Assembly: GCA_016987375.1 (NCBI GenBank)
Contig: PJRA01000030.1
Span: forward strand, 573,830-637,829
DNA: 64,000 nucleotides
Direction of reading: 5' to 3'
From: Brachionus koreanus
Taxonomy: Eukaryota; Rotifera; Eurotatoria; Ploima; Brachionidae
Positions within the stretch are counted from its first letter, which is position 1, and every line of letters begins with the position of its first letter. Both the position numbers and the translations under genes were made by a program. The notes beneath the pieces are model-generated. The model did no database searches and had not been told where the DNA came from. It saw only the letters and a list, made by a program, of their open reading frames with translations. Shown in pieces: positions 49,027-59,578 of the stretch.

Positions 49027-51347
49027 ATGTCGCCGAAACGAAAGTCATCATTTACTGAAAAACGAGTGAGAAAAAAGAAAAAAAAAGGCTTACTAGGATA
49101 TACAAAAAAGAGCAATATTCTTTTTTTCATTAAAGTAAAATTGTCTAATTTTATTTAAAATCATTTTTTAATATTTGAAAAAAAAAACTGATAAGGATAT
49201 TGGCGACTCATCAGAAACTGATGATGAAAGTCAAGATCTAGACTATGAACCTGATTTTATTCAACGTGATCATTATACTTTAAAACCTAAGAGAAATACA
49301 AATAGATCAAAAAATGTTGGCATCAAAAATCAAAAGAATATTTTTGAATGTGACTGGGCAAATGGTCTTCCTTATGAGATACTTTTACAGATATTTAGCT
49401 ACCATGCCCTGTTAAACTGCAATGGTGACATTAAAGAGCTCTATATGCTTAAAAAAGTGTGCAAAAACTGGTCATATGTTGCCAATGATGACAAACTTTG
49501 GCAAAATTTAAAATTTTCATCACTTTTGGGCAACGAATTAAATACATATAGTGCAGATAAAATAACAATTCAGCGAAGTGTTAACAAAATTGAGACAAAA
49601 ATTAAAAATTTGTGCACGAATTGCGATCTAAAAAATAAATTTAATCATATTCGAGTTCTTGATTTAAGTGATATAAATTTTTTAAATTGCGATCATCTGG
49701 AATTAATATTATCAAATTGCAATTCAAAAAACATAGTTGATTTAAGTCTGGCAAACTGCAAAAAAATAAACAATTCAAGTAGCAACAAACTGTTTGAAAA
49801 TGTGATTGCAGATTACTGTTTTAATTTGAAATGTTTAAATCTTTCGGGACTAGTGGTAAATTATTTTTTCCTTTAAAAAGTTTGCCTTAATTTCATAAAT
49901 ACTTAAAATATTTTAAAATGAAGCTAAATTTAAATGAAGGTTAAAAAATTTGATTTCTTTATAATCCAATGCTTGTCAATAGTGAAAAAAATGTTCTTAC
50001 AAAAATATCAAGGATTATTATTTTTATATTAACCTAAAATTAGATTGAGTACATTTGTTTCACATAAAAATAGAAAGCATTTAAACATTCCAATTTGAGC
50101 TTATTTTGTAAAACTCAAAGCCAAAATGCTATTGATTTTTTTGAATCTTAATTTAACCAAATATGTACATAAATCAAGGCTATTTTTTCTTGTTGATTTT
50201 TTTTTCGAAAAAAAGCATTTTATTAATAAATGGGGTAATTATGCATAGAAAATTTTTGATCAAAATTCCATCATTTTTTATAAAAAAAAAATTGAGTTAA
50301 ATAACCGGTGTTTGTTCTAGGAAATTTTAATAACTCTAATCAAAACTTAATTGAAAATTATTTAAAGAAACAAATCAATATTTCATCAATAACCAACTTG
50401 TTCGAGAAAATAAACAAAAATTTAATAAGTCTCAATTTATCAATGAACTCATTACCATCAAATGTAATAAACGCTTTGACTGTAAGAAAAATTTCTGATT
50501 CTAGAAAAATAAAAATGAAAATAATTTTTTTATTTTATTAGACTTATTGTGAAAATTTAGAATTGCTAGATATTTCAAAATGTGTTTTGAAAGGCAATGT
50601 TCAATTGGAACTAATTTCATCGAATTGTCAAAATTTTAGATGCCTTAAAATGTGCGAAACATTCCCCAAAACAAAATTTAATACCATTACAAGTGTACTG
50701 GCTTCGGACATCTCATTTCCAAATCTAGAATCATACTCTGGTTCGTTTTATGCCAATTGTGGTTCCAATCCAATGATAATGCTAACAACTAAGTATTGTG
50801 GTCTTTATAAATTAAAATTTGAATTAATTAATTTTAGAACTTTAGGATTTGTAAAGATTCGGAAAATCTTAAATTCATGGACTTGAGAAACTATAAAACA
50901 TCATTAGATAAAAATTTTAACTTTTTTTCACTAATCAAAACTAAAAAGCTGGAAAAACTATTTCTGAGCCATTCAAATATGACCGAAATAGACTCCAACT
51001 TTTTATACATGGGTATTAAAGAAAAATGGACAGAGAGCATTGTTGATTTAGATTTGTCGTGGAGTACTATCGATTTTTCTGCTTTGAAAAAGATTTTTGA
51101 ATGCTTCAGAATTCATAATGAAACCTGCAAACTAAAAAAGATTAATTTGACAGGCACTTCAGTAGATACTGAAATGATCAAGTAGTTTTCGTTTGATTTT
51201 TAATTTTTTTTTTAATTTTAGTTTTTAAGGTTGCTAATAAAAGACGTTAAATCGTTGGAGCAAGTAAATCTAACATCATGCCGATCAATAGATCGAGGGA
51301 TGAAACGAGTCATATTTAAAGATGAATTTAGACTTTTTAGGGACTAA
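49027..51347 (+). CDS. FBXL6: F-box/LRR protein, FBXL6 orthologue, 6 exons
   Basis: Exons 49027-49065, 49196-49855, 50368-50481, 50542-50792, 50846-51181 and 51230-51347 join in frame to about 505 residues. After a basic/acidic N-terminus, an F-box is seen near residues 55-110 (WANGLPYEILLQIFSYHALL ... LKKVCKNWSYVANDDKLWQ). Leucine-rich repeats follow (IRVLDLSDI, IVDLSLANCKKI, LKCLNLSGL, LEKLFLSHS, IVDLDLSWS). The end, KKINLTGTSVDTEMI then LEQVNLTSCRSIDRGMKR, parallels the human FBXL6 end (LNLRGTRVT ... LNLESCRCLPRGLKR). It should be the substrate receptor of an SCF ubiquitin ligase. Exon 3 start is the least certain join; introns 4 and 5 require skipping an upstream TTTTAG. Confidence 0.85.
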
Positions 51348-52839
51348 TTTCTTAGACCCGACCAAATAATTAATTTTTTTTATTTAAAAAAATAGATTTC
51401 AAAAATTTATATTACATATTAAAACGAAAAAATAAATTAAAAAAGGTCTAATTTAAAACAGTTTATAATCAAAATTTTTCTATCTGAAAAATTTAAAAAA
51501 ATAAAATAAAATAAATCAAAAAATTTTCAATTATACTTTACAAACTTTTTAAGTATGATTATTAACTCATGATAATTAAAGCTGGATACTTTTAATCAAA
51601 TTTGATTAATTCCTTTTTATTAAATTATCAAATATAATCAAGAGAGTTTTAATTCTAAATTAAAAAGTTATATTGATAACTAGAAGACCCATCAGTCAAA
51701 AATTGTTAAAAAATTGACAGAGAAATTTTTTTTCAAAATTTATTTTCTCTTCAAAGTTAACTTTTCATTTAATTGTATTTTTTAATTTCAAAAATTATAA
51801 AATTTGGTGCCCAAAAAAAGTATACATTAAGACCCGAATTAGGCTTTTAAAACTCATTTAAATTTTAATTGAACTATTTAATGCTTGTTGAGAGTGGGTA
51901 TTAGCGGCCAGTGAACTGCCAAAAAAATGTACAGAAATAAACAGAAGTATATGACCAAAATTTGATTCGGAGACAAACAGCCAAGTGCTGTGGATAATTC
52001 TACATGATTATTAGAAAAAATTATTAGTCCTAAATCAAGCTTGCTATTTCGTCTTGAATTATATTTTATTCGTGATCCAAATATTAAACTAATTTTTTAT
52101 TCAGATTGGCCGAAACAAAAGTATCGTTCCTCTCTTCTTTCATTTACTAATGTCATAATAATTTATTTTTGAAGGAGACTGTTAAAAGTTAAAAAAGAAC
52201 TTGTAATTTCAACTCCATAGTTCCAAAATCATTTCAAAATTTTCAAGTTCTTTGAAAATTAACTAATTCAAGACCAAAAAATGATTTTCCTAAAATTTTT
52301 AATTAAAAAAAAGATATTAAGGTTTGTCCGAATGGCTTACGCCTTCATTTAAACCCAACTGTTACGTAAAGATTGAGTACAAAATTAAAAATATGTAGAA
52401 GAAGGAAAAAAGTTAAAATTCAATTTATGTACAATTTGTTAGTCTGCAGAATTTATCTATAGGTGTTTCAAATCTTTTGGTTTGGTTTGCTTGTCGTGTC
52501 AACATATACGCGTGAATAATTTTAATATATCCTACATTTTATCTTAGTACTAAAATCTGTTCATTCTTTTGAAAAAAAGGAACACATAAAATTGGTACGG
52601 GATAACTAATTCTTTCGTTCTTAATAAGCATGTGAAAACTATTCCTTTCAAATTTAATAAGAGTGGGATAATTATTTCTGTTCATGGTTAATTTTTTAGC
52701 TAATAATTTTACACATTTGATTTTTAAATAGTAAGATAAGCTTGTTAAGTAAAAAAATTTATTGATAAAAAAATAATAAATTAAGCTTTTTTACATAAAT
52801 TAAGAAACAAATAGATCAAAATTGAATAATAAGCAGTTT
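51348..52839. other. Intergenic, no gene seen
   Basis: About 1.5 kb, AT-rich. A less AT-rich patch around 51885-51990 could be an old repeat, but no family is recognised. Confidence 0.5.
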
Positions 52840-53013
52840 TTAGTTTCTTGGACGAAGTCTTGGTTTTTCTGAAAGCAGCTCTGCAACTCTTATTTGCTGA
52901 TCTTTGCTCAATTTTTTCACATCTTTAAAAGCTAATTTTAAAAGCATTTCATTTTTTTTATCATTACTCAATTCATGCCCAATTGGTTTTCTGCGTTGTA
53001 GCTTATCGCTCAT
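52840..53013 (-). CDS. Small basic protein of 57 residues, unknown
   Basis: The frame runs from ATG at 53013 to TAA at 52840. It begins MSDKLQRRKPIGHEL and ends AELLSEKPRLRPRN; it is Lys/Arg rich with a heptad-like leucine pattern in the middle (MLLKLAFKDVKKLSKDQQ), suggesting one amphipathic helix. A TTTTAG acceptor 5 bases before the ATG (following T-rich sequence) suggests an upstream 5' exon, perhaps untranslated. The gene would be divergent from secreted peptide gene 1. Composition and codon pattern look coding, but the family is not recognised, and a longer protein with missing upstream exons is possible. Confidence 0.4.
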   Translation of the reverse strand: MSDKLQRRKPIGHELSNDKKNEMLLKLAFKDVKKLSKDQQIRVAELLSEKPRLRPRN

Positions 53014-53125
53014 ATTCTCTAAAATTAAATCATCATTAGAATTAAAATTTTTAATTAAAATCAGAACCTATAGTTTGGATTTGATTAAAAAAGCTAAAAC
53101 TAGACAAAAAGCAAATTTAAAACAG

Positions 53126-53134
53126 TATAAATAT
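53126..53134 (+). promoter_or_regulatory. TATA box of lysine-rich peptide gene 1
   Basis: TATAAATAT lies 50 bases before the ATG, preceded by CAG. The paralogous gene 2 has TATAAATAC at nearly the same spacing (51 bases). Confidence 0.6.
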
Positions 53135-53175
53135 CTTTAAATTTAAATTAAAAAGCAAGAAAAACAAAACCCAGA

Positions 53176-53571
53176 ATGAAGCTACTGTCGCTAATCTTAA
53201 TCCTAAGTGTCTTAGTGTCACTTTTTTCCATTGGTTTAACAGATTCCAATAACAAAAGAAAGGCGATCCAAGGTACTGTCTTTTTTTATTAAATAAAATA
53301 AAAATTTTAAAATAAATTTAGCCAAAGGAGATAAACAAGTTGATTCGGTGCAAACATTACCTGAAATAAAAAAGAACAAAAAAACCAATAAAGTCAGAAG
53401 CCAAATAAAGAATCTTAAGGAAAAAATGGAAAAAAATAAGAACAAAAAAGCTAAAAGTAATTAATTTTCTTTTAGTTTCTATCAGAATGAATAATAATTC
53501 TTTAAGCAAAAAAATCAAAATTGTTGAGGAAACTTCGAAATAAAAACAAAACAAAGAAAAATAGAATGTAA
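53176..53571 (+). CDS. Secreted lysine-rich peptide, paralogue 1, 3 exons
   Basis: Exons 53176-53272, 53322-53456 and 53507-53571 give 98 residues. Residues 1-22 (MKLLSLILILSVLVSLFSIG) are a clear signal peptide. The mature part is strongly basic: NNKRKAIQ, then KKNKKTNKVRSQIKNLKEK, KNKNKKAK, and exon 3 KKSKLLRKLRNKNKTKKNR. There are no cysteines. The exon 2/3 join is inferred: reading on gives a stop three codons later (SN, stop), while the 50-nt GT-AG intron ending TTTAAG keeps the basic pattern. Intron phases (1,1) equal those of the gene at 55171. Polyadenylation signals AATAAA lie at 53712 and 53725. Function unknown; antimicrobial, nucleic-acid-binding or extracellular-matrix roles are all possible. 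Confidence 0.65.
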
Positions 53572-55119
53572 AAAACATGAATCTATAATTGGAAATTGCC
53601 TAATAGGTGATAAAATTCATTCAATATTTATTCAATTTTTATTCAATATTTTTGGCAAATTTACTCAAATAAGCAAAAAAATTATGTAAAACCTAACTAG
53701 CATGCAAATTTAATAAACTATTGAAATAAAAATGTCTTTGAAATACAAATAGTAAAATAGTGAATATGAACCGTTCTATATGAACCGTCCTGTTTTAAAT
53801 AGAGAAGAATATTTGAAAAAGATTTTATGATGAGAATTATGTCGTTACATTTTTTAAGACATTTCATAGTTTATTCACAAAAACAGAGGATCTTTTTTTA
53901 AGAAGATTCTATAATTCAATTAAAAAAGTGATACAAGTATTATCAATTGGAATGGTTCGACTGGGAAATATTTTCAGTTCAGATAATCAACTGGATAAAA
54001 TTTTTTGTATCAGATTTTAATAAATTGAGAATAAAGTAAAAAATTACTAGGTTTAGTATAAATATTCTCTTTTGATNNNNNNNNNNNNNNNNNNNNNNNC
54101 ATTTCAAAGCTTTATTTTAAGACTTTTGAAAAAGGCTTGTAATTTCTAAAAATGCATTGAAATTTAATTGCGCATTTAAAATGTTTTGATCATTTTTGAA
54201 AAATGAAATTTGATCAAAAATTTTACTATGCCAAGTGCTACTGGTGAACTATTGTTTCTGAATGTTATAATGATTAATTTTATCAAAATGTTTAAGTTGT
54301 TCAAACATTACTTTTATTGCATGGAAATTTTCAAGTTTAATTACCGTAAATATTTGTTCTTTAAAACCGCACTAAAACCTCAAAAATTCAAGGTTCTAGT
54401 AAAACATCAGAAAAAATATTTGCGGTAAATGTTCAACGCCATAAAAAAATATAGGTAACTAACTGTTTTGTAAAATATTTCGTATTTTAAACAACTAAAA
54501 CCAAGTAACCATAGAAATTTCTAGAAAAATAATCAATATTTAGATGTCTTGCTGATGAAAATTGGCGTACTTTTGGAAGCTCCTAAAATTTTTTTTTAGC
54601 TATCTGTAAAAAAACTGCTGGTTATTTAAAAAAATTTTATATCTTTTATCTCTTCTAATATTTAAAGCTATAATAATTTATTTTTATTTTTAAAAAATTT
54701 AAATTATATTAAATAATTTTTTTTTATTTCTAAGTAATAATTAAAATTTTTAAATTTTAGTTAATACTTCATTTATCAAAGAAATTAATCTAAAAATCAT
54801 AAAAAATCACTTATAAAACGATTTTTGGCAATTTAAACTCAATTTTGATTAAAATTCTCTTGAAATAAATATCAAAAATCAAGTAAATAACATAGCTTGA
54901 ATCTATTAAAGCACTTTATAGACGTTTTCAAGCTTGCTTTTTATCTTTTTGTTTTATTTTTTATCATAGCCTTTTTCGTGCACAATTTGCTAAGTGAGCC
55001 AAATCGAATAATGTTTTTTGTCTAGAAAATAAATTTCAAGTAATTCTATACCCACCAGATTTTATTTTGGATTAATTACAAAGACGCTAAAAATTGACAA
55101 GTAGTCTAAGTTAAAAGAG
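53572..55119. other. Spacer between the peptide paralogues, with 23-N gap
   Basis: AT-rich, no further family member recognised; an assembly gap lies at 54077-54099. A 72-codon frame at 54210-54428 has no splice or family support. Confidence 0.5.
54077..54099. other. Assembly gap (23 N)
   Basis: Run of N. Confidence 1.
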
Positions 55120-55128
55120 TATAAATAC
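55120..55128 (+). promoter_or_regulatory. TATA box of lysine-rich peptide gene 2
   Basis: GAG-TATAAATAC 51 bases upstream of the ATG; matches the element of gene 1 in sequence and spacing. Confidence 0.65.
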
Positions 55129-55170
55129 TTTTTCTATTTTCAACATATTTATAAAAAAGTCTTAATAAAA

Positions 55171-55590
55171 ATGAAGTTTTTCTCATTGATTTTGATTCTA
55201 GCTGTTTTGGTATCGCTATGCGGCTATGGTTTTGCTACTTCAAGTAATAATACTAAAAATGCTGTCCAAGGTAAGGAAAAAGTTTTAAAAAAATTTCATG
55301 ATCATAATCAGTAAAAAGCATCTGGTCGCAATCCTTCTAATCCTGCCATCAGTGCTCCTCAGGACAAAAAAAACAGAAGACGAAATAACAGAAAAAATAA
55401 ATTAACAAAAGAAAAAAAAGAAGAACTGAAGAAAAAAAGAAAAGAAAGCAAAAAAGGAAAGTCTTCTAATTTAAAAAAAGGTTCAAAGAAGCCAAAAAAT
55501 TCTAGAGGTAAAATTTTTAATTTGGTCTATTAACAAATTTTAATTTTGTTTTAAGGTAACAACAAAACGACTATCAAACAACAAAGTTAA
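55171..55590 (+). CDS. Secreted lysine-rich peptide, paralogue 2, 3 exons
   Basis: Exons 55171-55270, 55319-55507 and 55556-55590 give 107 residues. The signal peptide MKFFSLILILAVLVSLCGYG is nearly the same as in paralogue 1. The mature chain begins TSSNNTKNAVQ (paralogue 1: TDSNNKRKAIQ), then a neutral SGRNPSNPAISAPQD stretch, then a dense basic block (KKNRRRNNRKNKLTKEKK, ELKKKRKESKKGKSS). No cysteines. The first intron's acceptor must be the second AG (55318), because using the AG at 55311 brings an early stop. AATAAA signals lie at 55679 and 55696. The pair clearly arose by tandem duplication. No known family is recognised. Confidence 0.75.
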
Positions 55591-55989
55591 AAATTAGAAA
55601 ATATTAAAAAAATTTTTACAAAAAATTAAAAATTAACCTTCAAGGTACTATGCCAGATAATATTTTTTTAGACTGTTTAATAAAATTTTATTCAAAATAA
55701 AGTTTCAATCTAAATTTTTGTTTTTAACTTAATAATATTTATAGTTCGAGAGGACACAAAACTTGATTTGATATCCCCTTAAGAAAAAAATTTTCCAAAA
55801 ATAATCAAACAGAAAATAAATCTTAAGAGATTAATTTTTAAAAGATGATTGAAATTTTACCAAAAAAAAACTTTTATATCTACTTATTATTTAAAAAAGT
55901 TATGTGTAAAAATTAAATTGTAAAAATTATTTTTCTTAAACTTACAGTACGTTTCTAAACAAAGTAGACATATCTACATTGCTTAAGCA

Positions 55990-56033
55990 GCTCTAGAGCA
56001 TGCTCATGAACGTTCTTGATCATGTTCTAGAGC
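55990..56033. repeat. 44-nt imperfect palindrome
   Basis: GCTCTAGAGCATGCTCATGA and onward forms two 22-base arms with three mismatches and no loop. It contains TGAACGTTCT at its centre and TTCTAGAG near its end, both resembling nGAAn/nTTCn heat-shock-factor units. Its GC content stands out from the surroundings. A structural DNA or regulatory role is possible. Confidence 0.7.
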
Positions 56034-56943
56034 ATTTTATTGTTAAAAGAAAGACTCTGTGTCATTTTATTCATTATTTTATGCTCTCATTGACAATAAA
56101 ATTAACTCAGATTCTCCAGATTATTTTTTTTTGCCAAAATGCAAATTCTAAAATTTTAATAAACTGTTAAATTTAAAATAAACATTAAACAAGTCAAAAA
56201 TTTATTAAAATAAACAGTCAAAGTAATTTTTAAACAAGCCATTTTCCCAATCTTTTGTCAATGTATCATTAATTTACTGATATGGTTCTTTAAACATTTT
56301 AATGAAATTCGGTTTCAAATAAGAATACTTATGCTATTTTTATTTTACGTAAAATCATACAAATAAATAGAAAATTCATATTCATAGAAAAGATTTTTGG
56401 AGAAACAAGTCTTGATTATAAATACATAGAAAAAAGTGCATAAAAAACAACATAGTTTACGGAACTAGTTATTGTGCAACTAGATCATCGAAAGTTGGAA
56501 TCAATAGCGAATAAAACACTAGAGTAAGAAAATTTGGTGGATAAAAGAATTTAGTAAAAGTAAAATAGTTAACATTTAAAGAAAAAGTATTTTTCTTTTT
56601 AAGATATCAAGAGGACCATTACCAACTATTGGTAGTCGCCGCTTACGGCTTCCAACATCATAAAAAGAATAGTCTCTAACTATTAAGATTATTTTTAAAT
56701 TATTTTTTATTTTTCTTTATTTATTTATATTTTAATAATAGTGTTTTAATTTGATTTATTTACAAAAATATTAAACTGTGTTGGATTTTTTTTTTATAGT
56801 TTAGATAAGCAATTTTTCTATGAATAAAAACTACTTAAATATTAACTTTTGAAATTATATCTTTAAAAATTTTCATAGCTAATCTAGTAAATAGGACAAA
56901 TTAGTTTTTAAGAGTTTATTTAAAAGATAGTTTTTAATACAAA

Positions 56944-56949
56944 TTTATT
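56944..56949 (-). promoter_or_regulatory. AATAAA polyadenylation signal of histone H4
   Basis: AATAAA on the minus strand, 75 bases past the H4 stop. No histone 3' stem-loop (GGCTCTTTTCAGAGCC type) is present between the stop and this signal. Confidence 0.6.
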
Positions 56950-57023
56950 GATCACATAAAAAAATACAAAAATTTTTAACATATAAAATATCTTCAGGGT
57001 ATACAATATTTAAGCTTTAATGA

Positions 57024-57732
<709 letters not shown>

Positions 57733-59412
57733 ATGAGTTCTCAAAATATTCAACCTAAAACATCAGAAGGTTGTTTTTATTATTAAATTTTCTTTTACTA
57801 ATGACTAATTTTGACTAAAGAAGCACAAAAATCAAAGGCAGACTTAAGACGTGAGCGCAGAGCCAAACAAGAAGAGCAAAGAGCCAAAAAAGCTGCAGCT
57901 TTACTTTCTGTTAACCAAAAAAAAACACTTCAATCTGAAAAATCAAATGCAAGTGCAAGTTTAAAACAAGAAGAAGTAAAAAATAGTCATAATTTAGGCG
58001 CTGAGTCTAAATCAAAAGATGTGGTTTTTGAAACGACCCCTGTTAAAATCAAATTGGAAAAAAAAGAAGCCTCAGCTGAAAATACATCAAATAATAGCAA
58101 ATTAAAGCTATTTCACTATTTTGACGAATACAAGAGAGATTATTCCATTACAGAGAAGAGTTCTTTAGAGTCCACAAACATTCATCCAAGCTTCATCAAA
58201 CTAGGTCTTCAATCAGCCCATGATCTTATTTCATGCTCAAATGCTCGTTGCATTGGATTTTTATACGCTCTAAAGAAATTTATTATAGATCTTAAATTTC
58301 CTAGCAATACGTCTAAGACTTTGCCAGAGTATATCGAGTCAAAATTAAAAACTAATATAAAGTAAAGATTTAAATAGAAAAAAAATCAAATAATAAATTT
58401 CATATTAAGTTTTTTAACTCAGTGTAGACCATTATCTGTGAGTCAAGGAAATGCCATTAAAGAAATGAAGCAAAGTATTCTTCACCTTCCACTTAACATT
58501 TCCGAAACTGAGGTAAGATATTAGTTAAAACAAAGCAAAAAAATTATATTTTAAATTAGGCTAAAGATTTGTTAGTCGAAGAAATAGACAAATTTATAGA
58601 AGAAAAAATACTGCTTGCAGCTGAAACAATCAACAAATATATTTTAGCTGATGTTAATAGCATTATTTCTGGCACATCATACGCGCATTCAAAAATTTCT
58701 GACAATGACACTATTCTCATATTTGGTTACTCTACTTTGGTCAATCGTATCTTAATCGAAGCTAAACAAAGATTTCCAAACATCCATGTTATAGTTGTTG
58801 ACTCTCGACCTAAGTATAGAGGGAAAAAAACACTAGAAAAATTGCTTAAATATGACATTGAATGTTCTTATATTTTAATAAATGGCATCTCTTACATCAT
58901 GAATCGGGTTAATAAAGTAATTTTAGGTGCTCATGCCTTGTTGGCAAATGGTTATGTTATGGCTCAGATTGGTTCTTCTCAAATTGCTCTTGTAGCTAAA
59001 GCTTTTAATGTTCCAGTTATTGGTAAAATTCAATTATAAAACTTAGAAAAGCTTAATTTGTTTAACCTAATTTTTTAAAGCTTGTTGTGAAACTTACAAA
59101 TTTACTGATAAAGTTCAAACTGATGCATTAGTTAAAAATGAGCTCGGCAATCCGATGGATTTATTAAAAAATGACAACAAAGCACTAGAAATGGAAAAGC
59201 CACTTTTGTCTAGTGAAGATTTTGCTTCTCAAATCAGTGAAAATTTAAACCTTCTTAATTTGACTTATGATGTTTGTTCTCCTGATTTGATCAACTGTGT
59301 CGTGACAGATATGGGCATGTTGCCGTGCTCAAGTGTACCAGTTGTTTTGCGCTTAAAGAATAGAGATGTGACTAGGACTGAATTGAAAAGTGACCAAACA
59401 AAAACAATTTAG
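57733..59412 (+). CDS. EIF2B4: Translation initiation factor eIF2B delta subunit, 5 exons
   Basis: Exons 57733-57769, 57821-58361, 58410-58512, 58560-59022 and 59081-59412 join in frame to 491 residues (human 523). A charged N-terminus (ADLRRERRAKQEEQRAKKAA) is typical of the delta subunit. The C-terminal eIF2B regulatory domain is well kept: FLTQCRPLSVSQGNAIKEM, then a Rossmann-like core with DTILIFGYSTLVNRILIEA, VVDSRPKYRGK, VILGAHALLANGYVMAQIG, and ACCETYKF. The protein is part of the decameric guanine-nucleotide exchange factor for eIF2 and of the integrated stress response in the cytosol. AATAAA lies at 59456, 44 bases after the stop. Confidence 0.95.
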
Positions 59413-59578
59413 AGTCTATTTCTTAAATTAAATTAATAAGCATTTTTATCTTTTAAATAAAATTTAAATGATTAAGATTTAGTATTTGATTGTTTTTTTT
59501 AAAGTTTTCTAATTTGTGGTTGTTGTTAACCAATTTTTGTTTAGTTTAGAATATGAATTAAGTTAACGATATTTAGAA

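Larger units (their letters stand above)
55591..57023. other. Intergenic with a 44-nt near-palindrome
   Basis: AT-rich sequence between peptide gene 2 and histone H4 (convergent). Apart from the palindrome at 55990-56033 and a small TACCAA/TTGGTA hairpin near 56620, nothing is identifiable. Confidence 0.5.

Noticed and set aside
50308..50367. FBXL6 exon 3 starting at the TTCTAG near 50320
   Set aside because: With the phase-0 donor of exon 2 this reads into a stop. The AG at 50366-50367 keeps the frame, so it was preferred.
53476..53530. Alternative third exon of peptide gene 1 starting after TTTTAG at 53475
   Set aside because: The intron would be only 19 nt, far below all others here, and the product loses the basic composition.
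53236..53578. Phe-rich minus-strand frames
   Set aside because: Antisense of the lysine-rich peptide exons (Lys codons read backwards give Phe/Leu).
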